Of a stretch of 64,000 nucleotides of DNA, positions 1 to 11,867 are shown in pieces. The position numbers and the translations under genes are program-made. Source of the DNA: Nicotiana tabacum (taxonomy: Eukaryota; Streptophyta; Magnoliopsida; Solanales; Solanaceae); assembly GCF_000715075.1 (NCBI RefSeq), contig NC_134094.1:84852120-84916119 (forward strand). Reading direction: 5' to 3'. Each line of letters begins with the position of its first letter. Within the stretch, counting starts at the first letter, position 1. Under the pieces are notes generated by a model. That model was not told the DNA's origin and searched no databases. It worked only from the letters and a program-made list of their open reading frames with translations.

Positions 1-267
1 TTAGATAGCCCATAACCCTAGATCGTTTTCATTACATTGATATCATTAAAATCTGCTCTTTCTCTGTTCAAAGTTTATTATTTATATTTTTCTTATTTAA
101 TTAGTTTAGAATAAAATATTTTTAGATTTAATTCTTGTTTAGATAATGGGGATAGTCTAATTTAGTTAATAGTTAATCATAAGTCCTCGTGGGTTCGACA
201 TCCGACTTTTAGTCACTTTATTACTTTACGACCGCGTATACTTGCGTGAGTGTGTTTGGTCGCAACA
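1..267 (+). repeat. 3' part of an Athila-like 5' LTR
   Basis: This is the right-hand end of a long terminal repeat that begins before the window. It ends near ...GGTCGCAACA, seven bases before a tRNA-Asp primer site. The orientation is plus, because primer site and gag start lie to its right. There is no coding sequence. The left end of the LTR is outside the window, so its length is unknown. Confidence 0.7.
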
Positions 268-273
268 AGTTTT

Positions 274-291
274 TGGCGCCGTTGCCGGGGA
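274..291 (+). promoter_or_regulatory. Primer binding site for tRNA-Asp (LTR retrotransposon)
   Basis: The 18 bases TGGCGCCGTTGCCGGGGA are complementary to the 3' end of plant tRNA-Asp(GUC). Athila-type and related Ty3/gypsy elements commonly use this site to prime minus-strand DNA synthesis. It lies just downstream of the LTR end and upstream of a gag-like start, as expected. Confidence 0.85.
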
Positions 292-389
292 CTTAGAAAT
301 TTGCTATTTTTCTAGATTAGACATTTTTTTTATCTATTCATGTTTTTTTTATTATTTTATTTTAGTTAGTATTTTTTATTTATTTTAGC

Positions 390-487
390 ATGGCATCTTG
401 GAATAAAAATTGTTCGAATGATGGTTATTCTTATTTTGATGATCCTTTTATGACTAACCGTTGTTTTCTTTCATTGTTGATCAACTT
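390..487 (+). pseudogene. gag start of an Athila-like element, truncated
   Basis: An ATG at 390, about 100 bases after the primer site, opens a frame starting MASWNKNCSNDGYSYFDD, which looks like the N-terminus of a plant gypsy gag. The frame runs into a MITE-like sequence at about 488 and no gag or pol follows, so only about 30 codons remain. The gag call rests on position more than on recognisable motifs. Confidence 0.5.
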
Positions 488-666
488 AGGGTGGGTTTGG
501 TATAATGGAAAATGTTTTTCGTGAAAAATGTTTTCTAAGAAAATATTTTCTTGGAAAATAAGTAGTAATGTTATTCATTTTTCGGTGTTTGGTATACAAA
601 TTAAGGAAAATTAATTTTCAAGAGTATTCATAAATAATTTAGATACAATAAACATGAAGTCATAAG
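488..666. mobile_element. MITE fragment (GGGTGGGTTTGGTATAATGG type)
   Basis: The sequence opens with AGGGTGGGTTTGGTATAATG and then runs as alternating A/T blocks built on GAAAATGTTTT. Related blocks occur in intron 8 of the TGA gene near 30490-30600 and 31400-31440. Its right end is missing because a gypsy LTR begins at 667. No coding capacity. Superfamily not settled; hAT is a guess. Confidence 0.4.
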
Positions 667-3442
667 CTGTCACGATCCGAAATTTCTCACCGACGGGACC
701 GTAATGGCGCCTAACATTTCACTTGCTAGGCAAGCCAACATTAGAAAATCGTTAAACCAATTCCTTATTTCCATTCAGTAAATAACAATAATTAACTAAG
801 ATAAAATATAATAAGTACGGAATATTATAAAATTGTATTAATTACTACCACCCGGATCTGGAATCACAATTCACAAGCATTCTAGAATTTACTACAAGTA
901 GTAGTCTGAAAGAAATACAACTGTCTGAATAAAAGGAAAAAGTAGGGCATTAAAGATAGACGGGGACTTCAAGGTCTATGAACGCCGACAGATCTACCTT
1001 GAGTCTCCGGACAACGGACCAATAATAAAATCTCGATCAACCTGAGCAGGTATCAAAATCTGCACAGAAAGTGCAGAGTGCAGTATCAGTACAACCGACC
1101 CCATATACTGGTAAGTGTCGAGCCTAAGCTCGGTGAAGTAGTGATGAGGCTAGGACAAGACACCCACATATAACCTGAAAAGTATAATCATGCTAGTGGC
1201 AACAACAGTAAATAAAGAAATAACATAGAGATAATGGTAATGGGACATACAGTGGGGGAATACAACATAAAGAATGAGAATAATGAAAAGACAGAATTAA
1301 ACCGAAAATCCTTAAACGAATTGAGCCATTAAATCGACAAGGAAAACTGCACGGCATCACTCTTTGTGCTTTTACTCTCAACCTCACCAAATAAATAAAT
1401 AGAACGACACGACATCACCCTACGTGCTTTAAACCTCTCATAATATACACGGCATCACCCTTCGTGCTTTACACTCTTCCTCACAATATAAATAATACAT
1501 GCACGGCATCACCCTTTGTGCTTTACACTCCTCCTCACAAATCACAGAATCAATAACAACAGATAGATAAGAGTATCACAAAGAAACCAGTATTTTACCC
1601 ATAATCAATATCACAATGTAATCTCAACCTTGAATCAATATTCGAAAGTTACCAAATCTTAGTGAAACCAGCTATGAGTCACCTAACATTTCAAATAACC
1701 CACTAAGCATAGTAGTAGAATTTAAGGCTACAAAATAGACAAGAATAGAATTTCACTCGCATGAAATGACTCGACAACGACGCATAGATGCTCGTCATCT
1801 CACCTATACATCGTATTTAACAATCAAACACGTAGCGAATGAACACATAATACCTATTCCCTCAAGCCAAAGTTAGACATGACACTTACCTTGCTCCGAA
1901 GGCCACTTAATTCTCAATCATAACTTTTCCTTTGGAATTCACCTCCAAACCACTCGTATCTATTCAAAAATGACTCAATAATATCAAATATTGGTAAAGG
2001 AATCAATTATATTTCATAAATTAAATTTCTCAAATTTTCCTTCAAAAAGTCAAAAAATTGACCCCAGGACCGCTTGTTCAAAACACGAGGTTCAGACCAA
2101 AATCCATTTACCCATTCACCCCTGAGCCCGAATATGTAATTAGTCTTGGAATCCGACCTCAAATTGGGGTCTAAATCCTCAAATTTCCGAAATTTCTAGC
2201 TTCTACCCTAACCCCTAATTCTACCATGAAAACTTTAGATTTTTGGTTGATAATTCAAGAAATGTAATGGGTAATTGAAAGAAAATGGTTTAGAATCACT
2301 TACCAACAATTTGGGGAAGAAATGGCTCTTGAAAAATCGCCTCTCACCGTTTGGTTTTTGAGAAAAATGAATTTTTGGCTAAAATCCCGTTTTTGGATTC
2401 TGTTAAGTGCTGGGCGTCAGTGTTCATCACGTTCGCGAGAGCACTGTCACGTTCGCGTAACGTATAGGCTTCCAAGCCTTTGCGTTCGCGAGACAGTGTT
2501 CGCGTTCGCGTAGGCTACCCCCCATGGCCTTCGCGTTTGCGAGACAGTGTTCGCGTTCGCGTAGGCTACCCCCCCATGGCCTTCCCATGGCCTTCGCGTT
2601 CGCGTGACATTGCTCGCGTTCGCGATGAAGGAACGATCGACTCTCCCCCATGTGTGCCTAACACTACGCATTCGCGAGGAGCTGGCCGCGTTCGCGAAGG
2701 GTAACGCCCCCATCGCTTCGTGTTCGCGACCAAGCCTTCGCGTTCACGAAGAAGAACACTTCATCTGCCCAGTTTACTCTTCGCGTTCGCGAGAGTACCT
2801 TCGCGAACACGAAGAAGGACATGCCAGAACACCTGCTACAGCAAAATACCAGATTTTCAAAGTCCAAAACATCCCGTGGCCTATCCGAAACTCACCCGAG
2901 CCCTCGAGGCTCCAAACCAAACATGTACACAAGTCTATAATCATCATACGGACTTGATCGCGCAATCAAATTGCCAAAATAACACCTAAAACTACGAATT
3001 TAACACCAAATAAAATAAAATTCTCAAGAACACTTTAAAATTTCTATTTTCTCAACTGGACGTCCGAATCAGGTCAGATCAACTCCGTTTATCACCAAAT
3101 TTCACAGACATGTATTAAATATCATAGTGAACCTGTACCGGGCTCCGGAATCAAAATACAGACCCGATACTAACAATGCCAAATATCAATCAATTCTTAA
3201 AAATAAATAATTTTCAGACTTTTAATTTTTATCAAAAATTCATAACTCAAGCTTGGGATCTCCAAATTCGATTCCGGGCATACGCTCAGATCCCATAATT
3301 CGATACGGACCTACCGGGACTGTCAAAGTATGGATCCGGGCCCGTTTACCAAAAATGTTTACCGAAATTAACTAAAATCAACTTTTAAGGAAAAAATTCT
3401 TATTTTCATTAGTTTTCAACATAAAAGCTTTCCGTAAACCTG
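667..3442 (-). repeat. Gypsy LTR, truncated, isolated copy
   Basis: The sequence starts TGTCACGATCCGAAATTTC and aligns by eye, in the same orientation, with the LTRs at 48158 and 54972. It carries the same parts in order: the start, a short tandem array with CACGGCATCACCCTTYGTGC (about 1320-1540), a CG-palindrome stretch (about 2425-2815) and the CAACTGGACGTCCGAATC block. Similarity stops near 3432-3442, roughly 100-150 bases short of a complete LTR, where the foldback element begins. No internal region is attached, so it is a truncated solo LTR or a fragment. The short open frames at 2322-2957 are by-products of the GC-rich array. Confidence 0.85.
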
Positions 3443-4713
3443 TGGTGCACTTTTAGTCATAACATTTAGAAAAAGCCCAAAAACATATATTATCTTTGGC
3501 TTTAGACTCAAAGTCATACATATTCTTTCACATGGAGCACTAATAGTCCATTTACTTTAACGAAGTGGTGCACTTTTAGTCATAACATTTAGAAAAAACC
3601 CAAAAACATATATTATCTTTGACTTTAGACTCAGAGTCATACATATTCTTCCACATGGAGTACTAATAGTCTATTTACTTTAACAAAGTGGTGCACTTTT
3701 TGTCATAACACTAAACACATTTTAATTTTTAACAGAAATCTAAGATCTGACAAAATATCTGTTCCATTTATTTTCTTGTTTACCGAAAGAAATAAATATG
3801 ACATATTTATCTAGATAGCAAATAGTAAATATACATAGAATTTATTTACTATTTATCTATTTATTATTTATTTACTATACGTAAAATATACATTTACTAA
3901 GAAATATTAAACACCGTTAATTTTTATTTGCAATGATTGTTATCTAGATAACCTCAATTGCTATCTAGATTTTTTATTATATACATAAAATTTATTTTTA
4001 TTTTATGTATATTTACTATACGTTGACTCCCTTAAAATAAAAAATCTAATAAATATATATTTATTTTATGTCAACGTATAGTAAATATTATGTATATAAT
4101 AAAAAATCTAGATAACATTTGAGGTTATCTAGATAAAAATTATTGCAAATAAAAATTAACGGTGTTTAACATTTCTTAGTAAAATATATATTTTAAGTAT
4201 ATTTATTTTATGTCAACGTATAGTAAATATTATGTATATAATAAAAAATTTAGATAACCTTTGAGGTTATCTCGATAAAAATCATTGCAAATAAAAATTA
4301 ACGGTGTTTAATATTTCTTAGTAAAATATATATTTTACGTATAGTAAATAGATAAATAGTAAATAAATTTTATGTATATTTACTATTTGCTATCTAGATA
4401 AATCTGTCATCTTTATTTCTTTCGGTAAACAAGAAAATAAATGGAATAAATATTTTGTCAGATCTTAGATTTCTGTTAAAAAATAAAATGTGTTTAGTGT
4501 TATGACTAAAAGTGTACCACTTTGTTAAAGTAAATGGACTATTAGTGCTCCATGTGGAAGAATATGTATGACTTTGAGTCTAAAGCCAAAGATAATGTAT
4601 ATTTTTGGACTTTTTTTCAGTGTTATAACTAAAAGTGTACCACTTTGTTAAAGTAAATGTACTATTAGTGCTCCATGTAAAAGAATATGTATGACTTTGA
4701 TTCTAAAGCGAAA
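3442..4713. mobile_element. Foldback element with roughly 600-bp inverted arms
   Basis: Positions 3497 to about 4711 form one long imperfect inverted repeat centred near 4104: for example the 14 bases at 3736-3749 are the exact reverse complement of 4459-4472. The outer arms hold two 123-bp direct repeats on the left (3442 and 3565, partial third at 3688) and two about 121-bp repeats on the right. Each unit contains GTGGTGCACTTTTAGTCAT or its complement. The inner right arm has an extra copy of a roughly 140-bp block (4056-4190 and 4196-4330). There is no open frame of note. It resembles a foldback-type non-autonomous DNA element. No target duplication was identified. Confidence 0.75.
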
Positions 4714-4969
4714 TATGATGTATTGTTTTGGTCTTTTCCTCGCAAGGAAGGGGTTCAAGGGACCTTTAGAGAGAGGGGAACAGAAAGAGCTCTTAGCTTT
4801 ACCTTTCGGCTATTGCATTATCGTTGGATAAATTGCATTGTCGATAATGATCCCAACAAAAAAGATATAGGTATAGCCAGCGTTTTAAAAGGCGTGAGCG
4901 TTAGACGGGACATTTTACATATGTTTTAGCGAGGCGTAAACAACCAAGATGAAATATAATAAGATAGAA
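4714..4969. other. Unassigned sequence between foldback and tRNA remnant
   Basis: Nothing recognisable. An 80-codon frame (4687-4929, +) begins inside the foldback arm, has no known motif and is probably chance. Confidence 0.3.
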
Positions 4970-5042
4970 CGCTCTCGTTAAAAGTCGAACTCAAGATATC
5001 CGCTTACTAAGGGTTGGTCTAACCAACTGAGCTATGGGAGGT
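4970..5042 (-). pseudogene. tRNA-Thr(AGU) pseudogene
   Basis: Read on the minus strand, the sequence contains a clear D-arm (TAGCTCAGTTGGTTAGA), an anticodon loop with TTAGTAA and a T-arm with GAGTTCGA, in the order and spacing of nuclear tRNA-Thr(AGU). The anticodon stem carries mismatches and the acceptor ends (CCTCCCA and ACGAGAG) do not pair. It is therefore a decayed tRNA copy rather than a working gene. It could be the head of a tRNA-derived SINE, but I saw no SINE body. Confidence 0.65.
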
Positions 5043-5365
5043 TGTTCAGTACTTTCAGGTGGATTTGCTATAAAATTCAAATATAGCTACGAATGGTAAT
5101 TTTAAAAAAAGTCTTGCTAGAATGGTAAATACAATGTATACATTTGCTGTGTCGCGTAATTTTTCCATAAAAAATATGTGTATAGCATGCCTTGAACAAC
5201 ATACCATCTACTATGAAAAAAAGAATAGGTTCGATTGACAGTCATCGAGTCTCCTAAACCGATCTAAATTCATCAAGTTGTTCCAAAGGATCAAAACAAG
5301 GTGTTATTTATGGATGACATAAGTATTATTATTAGTACAAGTATTTATAAATAATACTAATAATA

Positions 5366-5400
<35 letters not shown>

Positions 5401-6069
5401 TTTGGTTTGAGAGAGAAAGTAAAAATGAAATGACCGCTAACCTGTCCATTTAGCAATTGCATTACTTAGCTAGGTAATACCTCTCAAGGAAGTTGTTAGT
5501 AGGAAATAGAAAGTTGTTAGTAGGAAATAGAATAAGGTTATTTTGACATTGATTGCTCTTAAATGGTTATAATTTAGCCTAATTATAGTTCGAAAACTTA
5601 AGCTGTCAAATAAGTAGGCAAGAAACTGTTTGATCTCCAACTAAGCACAACGAAAAGTAATCTCTTTTTCCTTTTTTATTTTTGTTTAATTTTTATTTTT
5701 ATAGAAAACCAAAACGATACGATGGAATTACATGATTGTTGTGACATAAACAAAAAAGAATTAAATGAAAAAGAGCAAGAGAAAGAGGGGAGAGATAATT
5801 GGAGCAGAAGGTTCAGTGAGAAATATGGGACTTAGCAGTAAAGTTCTAGAATATGTCATTTGTCTTGAAGCAGCTTTAAACAAATGTGTGTATGTTCCAA
5901 ATTGTACAAACACCAACACTACGATTTGATTCATAGTCTAGACTCAAGCTGCAGTCCAGGACTCAGCTAGAATATAGGTCATGGTTCGGTTAAATCTATT
6001 AACTTTGGTTCAAAATCCAAATTTTATGTTTGTCTCAAGAAATTTATTAAATATATACTTAATACTTAA
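5043..6069. other. Intergenic, with an (ATT)n microsatellite
   Basis: AT-rich sequence with no gene visible. A run of (ATT/TTA)n lies at about 5359-5400. A 20-bp direct repeat (GAAGTTGTTAGTAGGAAATA type) lies near 5487-5530. Confidence 0.5.
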
Positions 6070-6071
6070 TA

Positions 6072-6334
6072 TTCCTTCCGTTTCAATTTAGATGTGTTAG
6101 TTTGACTCGGTACGGAGTTTAAGAGTTTAAAAGAAGACTTTTGGTCTTAAAAGCTTAAGGAGTAAAAGTTTTGTGGGCTCATGACATTTGTATCGTTATA
6201 AAAACTTCTCATTAAAGGTAAATTGGGTAAAATAAAGAGTTTAAAATTGAATTATTTTCAATTGTAGAAATGTGTCATTCTTTTTGAAACAGACTAATAA
6301 AAAAAATGTGTCGTTTAAATTGAAACGGAGGGAG
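6072..6334. mobile_element. Stowaway MITE, 263 bp
   Basis: Inverted ends of the CTCCCTCCGTTTCAATTT type (left TTCCTTCCGTTTCAATTTA, right AAATTGAAACGGAGGGAG) enclose a non-coding AT-rich core, and the dinucleotide TA stands on both sides (6070-6071, 6335-6336). These are the hallmarks of Stowaway elements, which are moved by Tc1/mariner transposases. The element has no coding capacity. Confidence 0.85.
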
Positions 6335-6336
6335 TA

Positions 6337-7033
6337 ACATAAATGAACTAGAATCTCGAACCCACAAGCTTTAGATCCTATTTCCCCTTATGAGTCCAAA
6401 GCCAAGCACTCCCGAAATTTAAATGGCTGCTAATTAATTAATTTTTACACCATCAAATTTGCTCTAACTGACGTAACGATATCTCGTTGAAGTCCATTTG
6501 GGCATGAGCAATACTAGTAATTCAGAATTAATTTGGAAACACGCTAGGTAAGCTCAATAAAAAGGTTAAGCGCTCGCTATTTAATTAGAACTTTTTTTAA
6601 GGGCTCGAACCCGAAAACTCGTAAAACGGTCTGGATAGGTAGGTAGGAAGGTGGATCTGAATTGAATGAAAACAAAGGAGGACAGTAAGTGTGAATACTT
6701 AGTGAAAGGCAAGCAGAAATTATTTCCTTCTAGAGTGCAGCCGAAATAGACACAAAGAAAACCAACTTCAGAACTTGATCAACACTTTCTATTTTTGGAA
6801 ATCAGAAAAAGAGAGTCCAGGTTCATAGACCCCACATGAAGATTTGGACTAAGGTTAATGTTGTTAGAGTGGGAGGTAGTTTGGAGGAAAAATAAAAAAG
6901 GCCCATGTTGGTCCACCCCCCAAAAACGGGGCTTTTGCATTTATATTCGATTTTGGGATCACAATTGAACTTATCCATTTTACAAAAAAATTTACAAGCC
7001 TACATACTTTACGATCAACTTCAGACTTATCGA
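6337..7033. other. Intergenic, nothing recognised
   Basis: No gene or known repeat is visible. Short phrases such as GGGCTCGAACCC near 6600 resemble tRNA or SINE B-box sequence but have no recognisable partner. Confidence 0.4.
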
Positions 7034-7515
7034 GTCTGAAATTAAAATTTTTTTAGTCTGAAGTGAAAAAATTCAGATGCACTTAAGGTCAAATAGATCT
7101 GAAGTGCAACCAATGATTTCATGCACTTAAAAGACCAATAAGTCTGAAGTGAAAAATTACACTTCAGATGCACTTAAGGCCAAAAGGTCTGAAGTGGAAC
7201 AAATGTTTTCCTTCAATTAAGGCCAATAAGTCTGAAATGAAAAATTGCACATCATATGCACTTTAAGGCCAACTAGGTTTGAAGTGTAACTAATGGTTTC
7301 ATGCACTTAAGGCAAATAAGTCTAAAGTGAAAAATTGCACTTCAGATGCACTTAAGGCTAAAAGGTCTGAAGTTGTACAAACGTTTTCCTACACTTAAGA
7401 CTAAATAAGTCTGAAGTGAAAAATTGCACTAAAGATGCACTTAAGGCCAAAAGGTCTAAAGTGCAACCAACGTTTTCATGCACTTAAGGCCAAATAGACC
7501 TGAAGTGCAAATTGC
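7034..7515. repeat. 90-bp tandem repeat array, about five units
   Basis: Equivalent points recur at 7121, 7211, 7301, 7389 and 7478, giving a period of 88-90 bp. Each unit holds two variants of a half-unit: CAATAAGTCTGAAGTGAAAAA and GCCAAAAGGTCTGAAGTG. Each half-unit also contains the near-palindrome CTTCAGATGCACTTAAGGCC. Units differ by a few bases, so the array is not recent. The array is non-coding. Confidence 0.85.
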
Positions 7516-9595
7516 ACAGAAACAGAAATTTGTTCCTCGAATTATAACAATCTAATATATTATTTAATACCTAAATCTACTTTAAATGAGCTCAAATTTG
7601 AAACATAACCTCCAAATATCAGCAAGAACAAACCCAATCATCAATTTGTCAAAACAACAATAAATCTAACGAACCCATTTTGCAATTAAGAAAAAGAAGA
7701 AGAAGAAGAAGAAACCCTAAGCAATAGTAAAAAAACAAAATGCCATAACAGCTCACCACTGTAAAACATCATAAACGACCTTAAAATATGTTCACAAATA
7801 CCATATAAAATCACTATCACCCGAAGAAGAAAGAAGAGAAAAATGCCTGAAATTGTTTAAAACTTTTAAAAATTAGGTATAGGTTAAATGGGTGCAACCA
7901 AAAAGGGCGTCCGTGTAATTTTTACCCCAAAAACTCGGGGGGGCCATATCCCATAAAAGTTAAAGTTAGGGACTACTCTTTTCTAAATTTAGACTTGAAG
8001 CTTTTCTCCTCCCACCCTTAAATGTATTACCTTTTTTCCAACTATTTGTCGTTTTGATAAACTCAGTTTGACGTTTTAGTAATTAACAAAAAAAGAAGTG
8101 TTAATTACGGAACATTGTTTTTTCTTTTGAAGGCACCCTTATTGATTTTGTTAGTAGAATACTCCATTAAGTGTGAGACGTTTAAGAGAGAAATAAAACT
8201 TGATAGTTTCGACAAATTGTCTTATAATCAAAGATATTAAACATCTTTCTTACTGATTGTATAAAGATCTTATAGGACATATATTATGAAACGGAAGCAA
8301 TAGTTAAAAAGAAAAACGCCATAAATATTCATTTACAAGAACTTCTGTTCTTTTTTAGATTCCTCAGTCTCACAAAACCGTGTTGTCTTCTTGCATTTGC
8401 TCCGTACAATTTCTCCTAATATATAGATTGGTTTTTCTTATTTTATTTGTCTTTTATATTTATTAAATTTGTTTTTTGAAGGTTTCGAAATACAAGCTTT
8501 CCCTGCCTTCAAGCAAGGTAAAGTCTAATCCCAGACCCTTATAACAATCCCAAATTTCCAACGCCCTTCTTTAAAGTCTCAAGTCGTTTAGCATAACAGA
8601 CTTTTTGACTTTTTATGGAAAAATAATGGCTAGCCTTAGCCTAACATGGGAACTTGGATATATTCTATTAATGGAATTTTCTAGATCTCCATTCCGTGCT
8701 AAATTCTTTCTTCTTCATCATTACGACTTTAAATGATCATGAGAACAATTATTGAAAAGGCAAAAGGGTTATACTCCTTATTTGCCTTTCTACTTTCATA
8801 TTTTCAAATATGAAGAATTAATCCAAATAACCGTTCACCTAATCTCTTAAATTATAAATAATCGAATATGTATATATAATTAATTATATATAATTAATGA
8901 ATAATTTATATATATCGGCTAAAAAAAAGTAAACATTGAATCTAGTCGGCTATTTGTGTAATCCGTTGTACTATTCGACTATTGTAAGCCTAAGGATCAA
9001 ATCCAACCCTATTCTTTTACAAACCCAACCCCTCAAAGCAAACAGTTAAAGCTCCTTTAAGACTGTAAATAAGCTGTTTATTGTTTCATTCTTAGTTATG
9101 GTCTTTTCCTCCTTCAATAAAATATAAATATTTGGTGCATCTATTCAAATATTTGGTCTGTCGTCTTAAATACTGTAATTAATTTCAGTCTCTTATAAAA
9201 AAGTACGTACTCAAAAGAGCTTGTAAAATTACGCTAAGTTCTAAGTATTCAATCTGTTGGCTGATTTAGAGATATGCATGATTTGCCGTCTTTACATACA
9301 GATTTAGAGATACAATTCCGCACGATACTTACTAAATTATAAATGATAAAGAGCAATAATATTATTCATTATAACAAAATATACGAATTTAAGCTGCATA
9401 TGTTATACTAACATATGTTGCTGATGAATTCCTAGCTTGACAACAAGGGGCATTCAACTATTTCATGATTTGAAAGGTGAAAATTAGCCCTTCAGAAAAT
9501 ATGTAATTGATGCCATGGTATGTGAACTCTGAAAATATTGTAATTAATTATACTAGATATAATATGATATTGAAAAACATTTTCTGCGGGTCAGC
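7516..9595. other. Intergenic, AT-rich, no gene seen
   Basis: About 2 kb without a supportable gene. It contains a short (AAG)n run near 7690, a G run near 7938 and a strongly AT-rich patch at 8855-8920 built on TATATAATTAAT. I found no splice-consistent protein similarity on either strand. Confidence 0.45.
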
Positions 9596-10280
9596 TAGGT
9601 TGATAAAACATTTTGAAAAGTGCTTTTATTCAAAAGTGCACAATAGCAATTAGTGTTTGGCCAATTCGTTTGAGTAATGTTTATTTTTGCAAGCTCATTG
9701 TATGGCCAATCTATTAAAAAAAACACTTTTAAGTATCAAATTGTGAAAAAGAACAGTAAAAGTTCAATTTGCGATTAGTATTATTTAGAAAAGAAAAATA
9801 AATTTAAATATTTATTATAAAAGAATTCAATTAATATATAAAACGTAAAGTAAAAATATAAATTAAAAATTCTAATTAATATAAAATATAGTTATTCCAA
9901 AGCACTAATATTGAGTGTTTGGTATACTTATTATTTACATGATAATTTAAATATGTCAAAATACATCATTCAATATACATTTAAAATCTACTCTTAGGAA
10001 TACGAGACAGAGAATAAAAATATGATTAAAATAAAAAAGAAAAAGGAAAAGGAAAAATTAAATTAATGAGGGATAATTTGAAAAATATAAATTTATTGTA
10101 AGGTTATTTTTGTCTTGAATAAATTAATTTTTCGCTTCTGCTTTTTGGAAGCAGCTAGAATTTGTAACTTCTTCCCAGAAGCAGAAAAACTGCTTTTGTT
10201 GCTGTTCAAAAGTATTTTTTTTATTTTTCGTTTTGGCCAAACATCTTAAATTTTTCAAAAAGACTTTTGGCCTCCCATAA
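9596..10280. mobile_element. Probable non-autonomous DNA element (AAGTGCTTTT ... TTTTGGCCAAACA type)
   Basis: The left part contains AAAAGTGCTTTTATTCAAAAGTGC and TTAGTGTTTGGCC. The right part contains CAAAAGTATTTTTTT, TTTGGCCAAACATCTTAAAT and CTTTTGGCC. Inverted copies of GTGTTTGGCC at both ends of an AT-rich core are usual for Solanaceae MITEs. Exact ends and target duplication are not clear, and the superfamily is not assigned. Confidence 0.4.
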
Positions 10281-10834
10281 GTAAGAATCGTATGAAAAAA
10301 GAGCAAAGGAAAATAAATTTATAAAAAAAAAAAATGAAGAGAATGAACTCTTTTTTATTTTTTCTTAATAATATGCAATCATATAATCCAGCATCTCCAA
10401 GAAAGTTTCCAACATTCTAATAGTCATATTTATAACTCCTACGAGTCTGCTTTTCTTCTGTTGACTTTCATTAACAAGAAAGACTCAAAAAGTCTAACAT
10501 AAAGAAAATGAATTAAATAACTTTATTGTTTAATTATGTTATGAGAGAAGCTCAATGATCGATTGTCAAACAAAAAGAATAATGACAAGTAGCTTCCAAT
10601 AGAAGATTAATGCAAACTAATGAGAAGAAAACAGTTTAAGGCAAATAATTGATCAGTGATACATTGTATCTGACGATTATGTTCTTATAGTTTCTCGTTC
10701 GCACAAAAGAATAATTTTAATACAAAAGGCGTGATTATGTCGATTACACTACTGAAAATTTAAAAAAGAAGAAGATCCAGGACTACTTTCTAATTAATTG
10801 ACAAGAGGTCCGTTTCAGTAAGATTGTGTCTCGG
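10281..10834. other. Intergenic, nothing recognised
   Basis: AT-rich sequence with no gene or identifiable repeat on either strand. Confidence 0.4.
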
Positions 10835-10990
10835 GAGTTACATGTATAGATTTGATCACTCTATCCTTAAATAAAAGTCTCGGATTCAAGTCATCTAAAT
10901 TGAGAAATTTCTATAGATAGTATTTGTGAATACTTTTTACGTGAGGCCAATTCAGATTAATCGGGCTAATGAGTATCAAGTATCTTTTAA
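10835..10990 (+). mobile_element. tRNA-derived SINE, copy A
   Basis: A B-box-like GGATTCAAGTC at 10882-10892 follows CTCTATCCTTAAATAAAAGTC. It is followed about 65 bp later by CAGATTAATCGGGCTAATGAG, which resembles a conserved block of a common Solanaceae SINE (GGATTAGTCGGGCT). The copy is decayed. The exact SINE family is not assigned. Confidence 0.55.
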
Positions 10991-11099
10991 ACTAGGAATG
11001 ATAGGTAAGGAAAAAATAGGTCTTGTTTCAAACCATGGCTGTCATTTGCGCTATAACAGTGAATTGATTAGTCTGCGTAATTAGTCCATGCCAAAGAGT

Positions 11100-11260
11100 G
11101 GAATAGTTTGGATTCTTTTGCCCTTAATAGCATGTCTCGGATTCGAGTCCTAAAACTAGAAAGTCTTTCAGTAAAGAGTATTTTACCCCTTAGAGGGCTT
11201 ATTATATTGTGAAATCAATTTAATGATTAATTGAATTTCGAATCCCGCATGGTTATATAA
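11100..11260 (+). mobile_element. tRNA-derived SINE, copy B (partial)
   Basis: The stretch TTGCCCTTAATAGCATGTCTC followed by GGATTCGAGTCC (11139-11150) matches the RNA polymerase III B-box region of copy A, about 257 bp upstream. The following CTAGAAAGTCTTTCAGTAAAG corresponds to the SINE body, but the 3' block is not clear. This is a second, partial insertion of the same family. Confidence 0.5.
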
Positions 11261-11775
11261 ATTTATCTCCAACGTAAGACTCATTGTCTTTGGTTTTAAT
11301 TGTCAGAAATGATCGACGGATGTGCTCACCTAATTCGATTAATTAAGAGCTCTGTGCAAAAGTTTAATCCTCTTGTAATTTTTAAATTTCTCTGTGGTCA
11401 ACGGTTGCATCTGTTGCCTTCAGAAACAAGAGATCATTTCTTTTTATTTGTAAAAAAAATGATTGTACGTCTCTTTGATAATATATTACATTCTAAAATG
11501 GCCTTTATTTTAAAGGGAATGAAAGAAAGATTGGTTGACCAAAATTTCCGATAACAACATGCGCGAAAAATTAATTCAAGAAAACAACTGATGTAAATAT
11601 ATGAATTGCGAAGAGAGAACTTCCTACTTCCTAGCTATTTTGATAGCACGCTTTGTACATATTGATTTTAATATTCCAATTATTATTATTCACATGGAAA
11701 AGAGGAAACAAAGACGAGATAGAAATTCTAGAAGTTTTTTTTCTTTCTTTATTCTTTTGGTTGCAATGGTTGATC

Positions 11776-11867
<92 letters not shown>

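Noticed and set aside
2322..2989. Overlapping open frames rich in Arg, Ser and His on both strands
   Set aside because: They fall in the CG-palindrome array of a gypsy LTR, where stop codons are rare because of base composition; no protein family is visible.
4970..5042. Functional tRNA-Thr gene
   Set aside because: The acceptor stem does not pair and the anticodon stem has mismatches.
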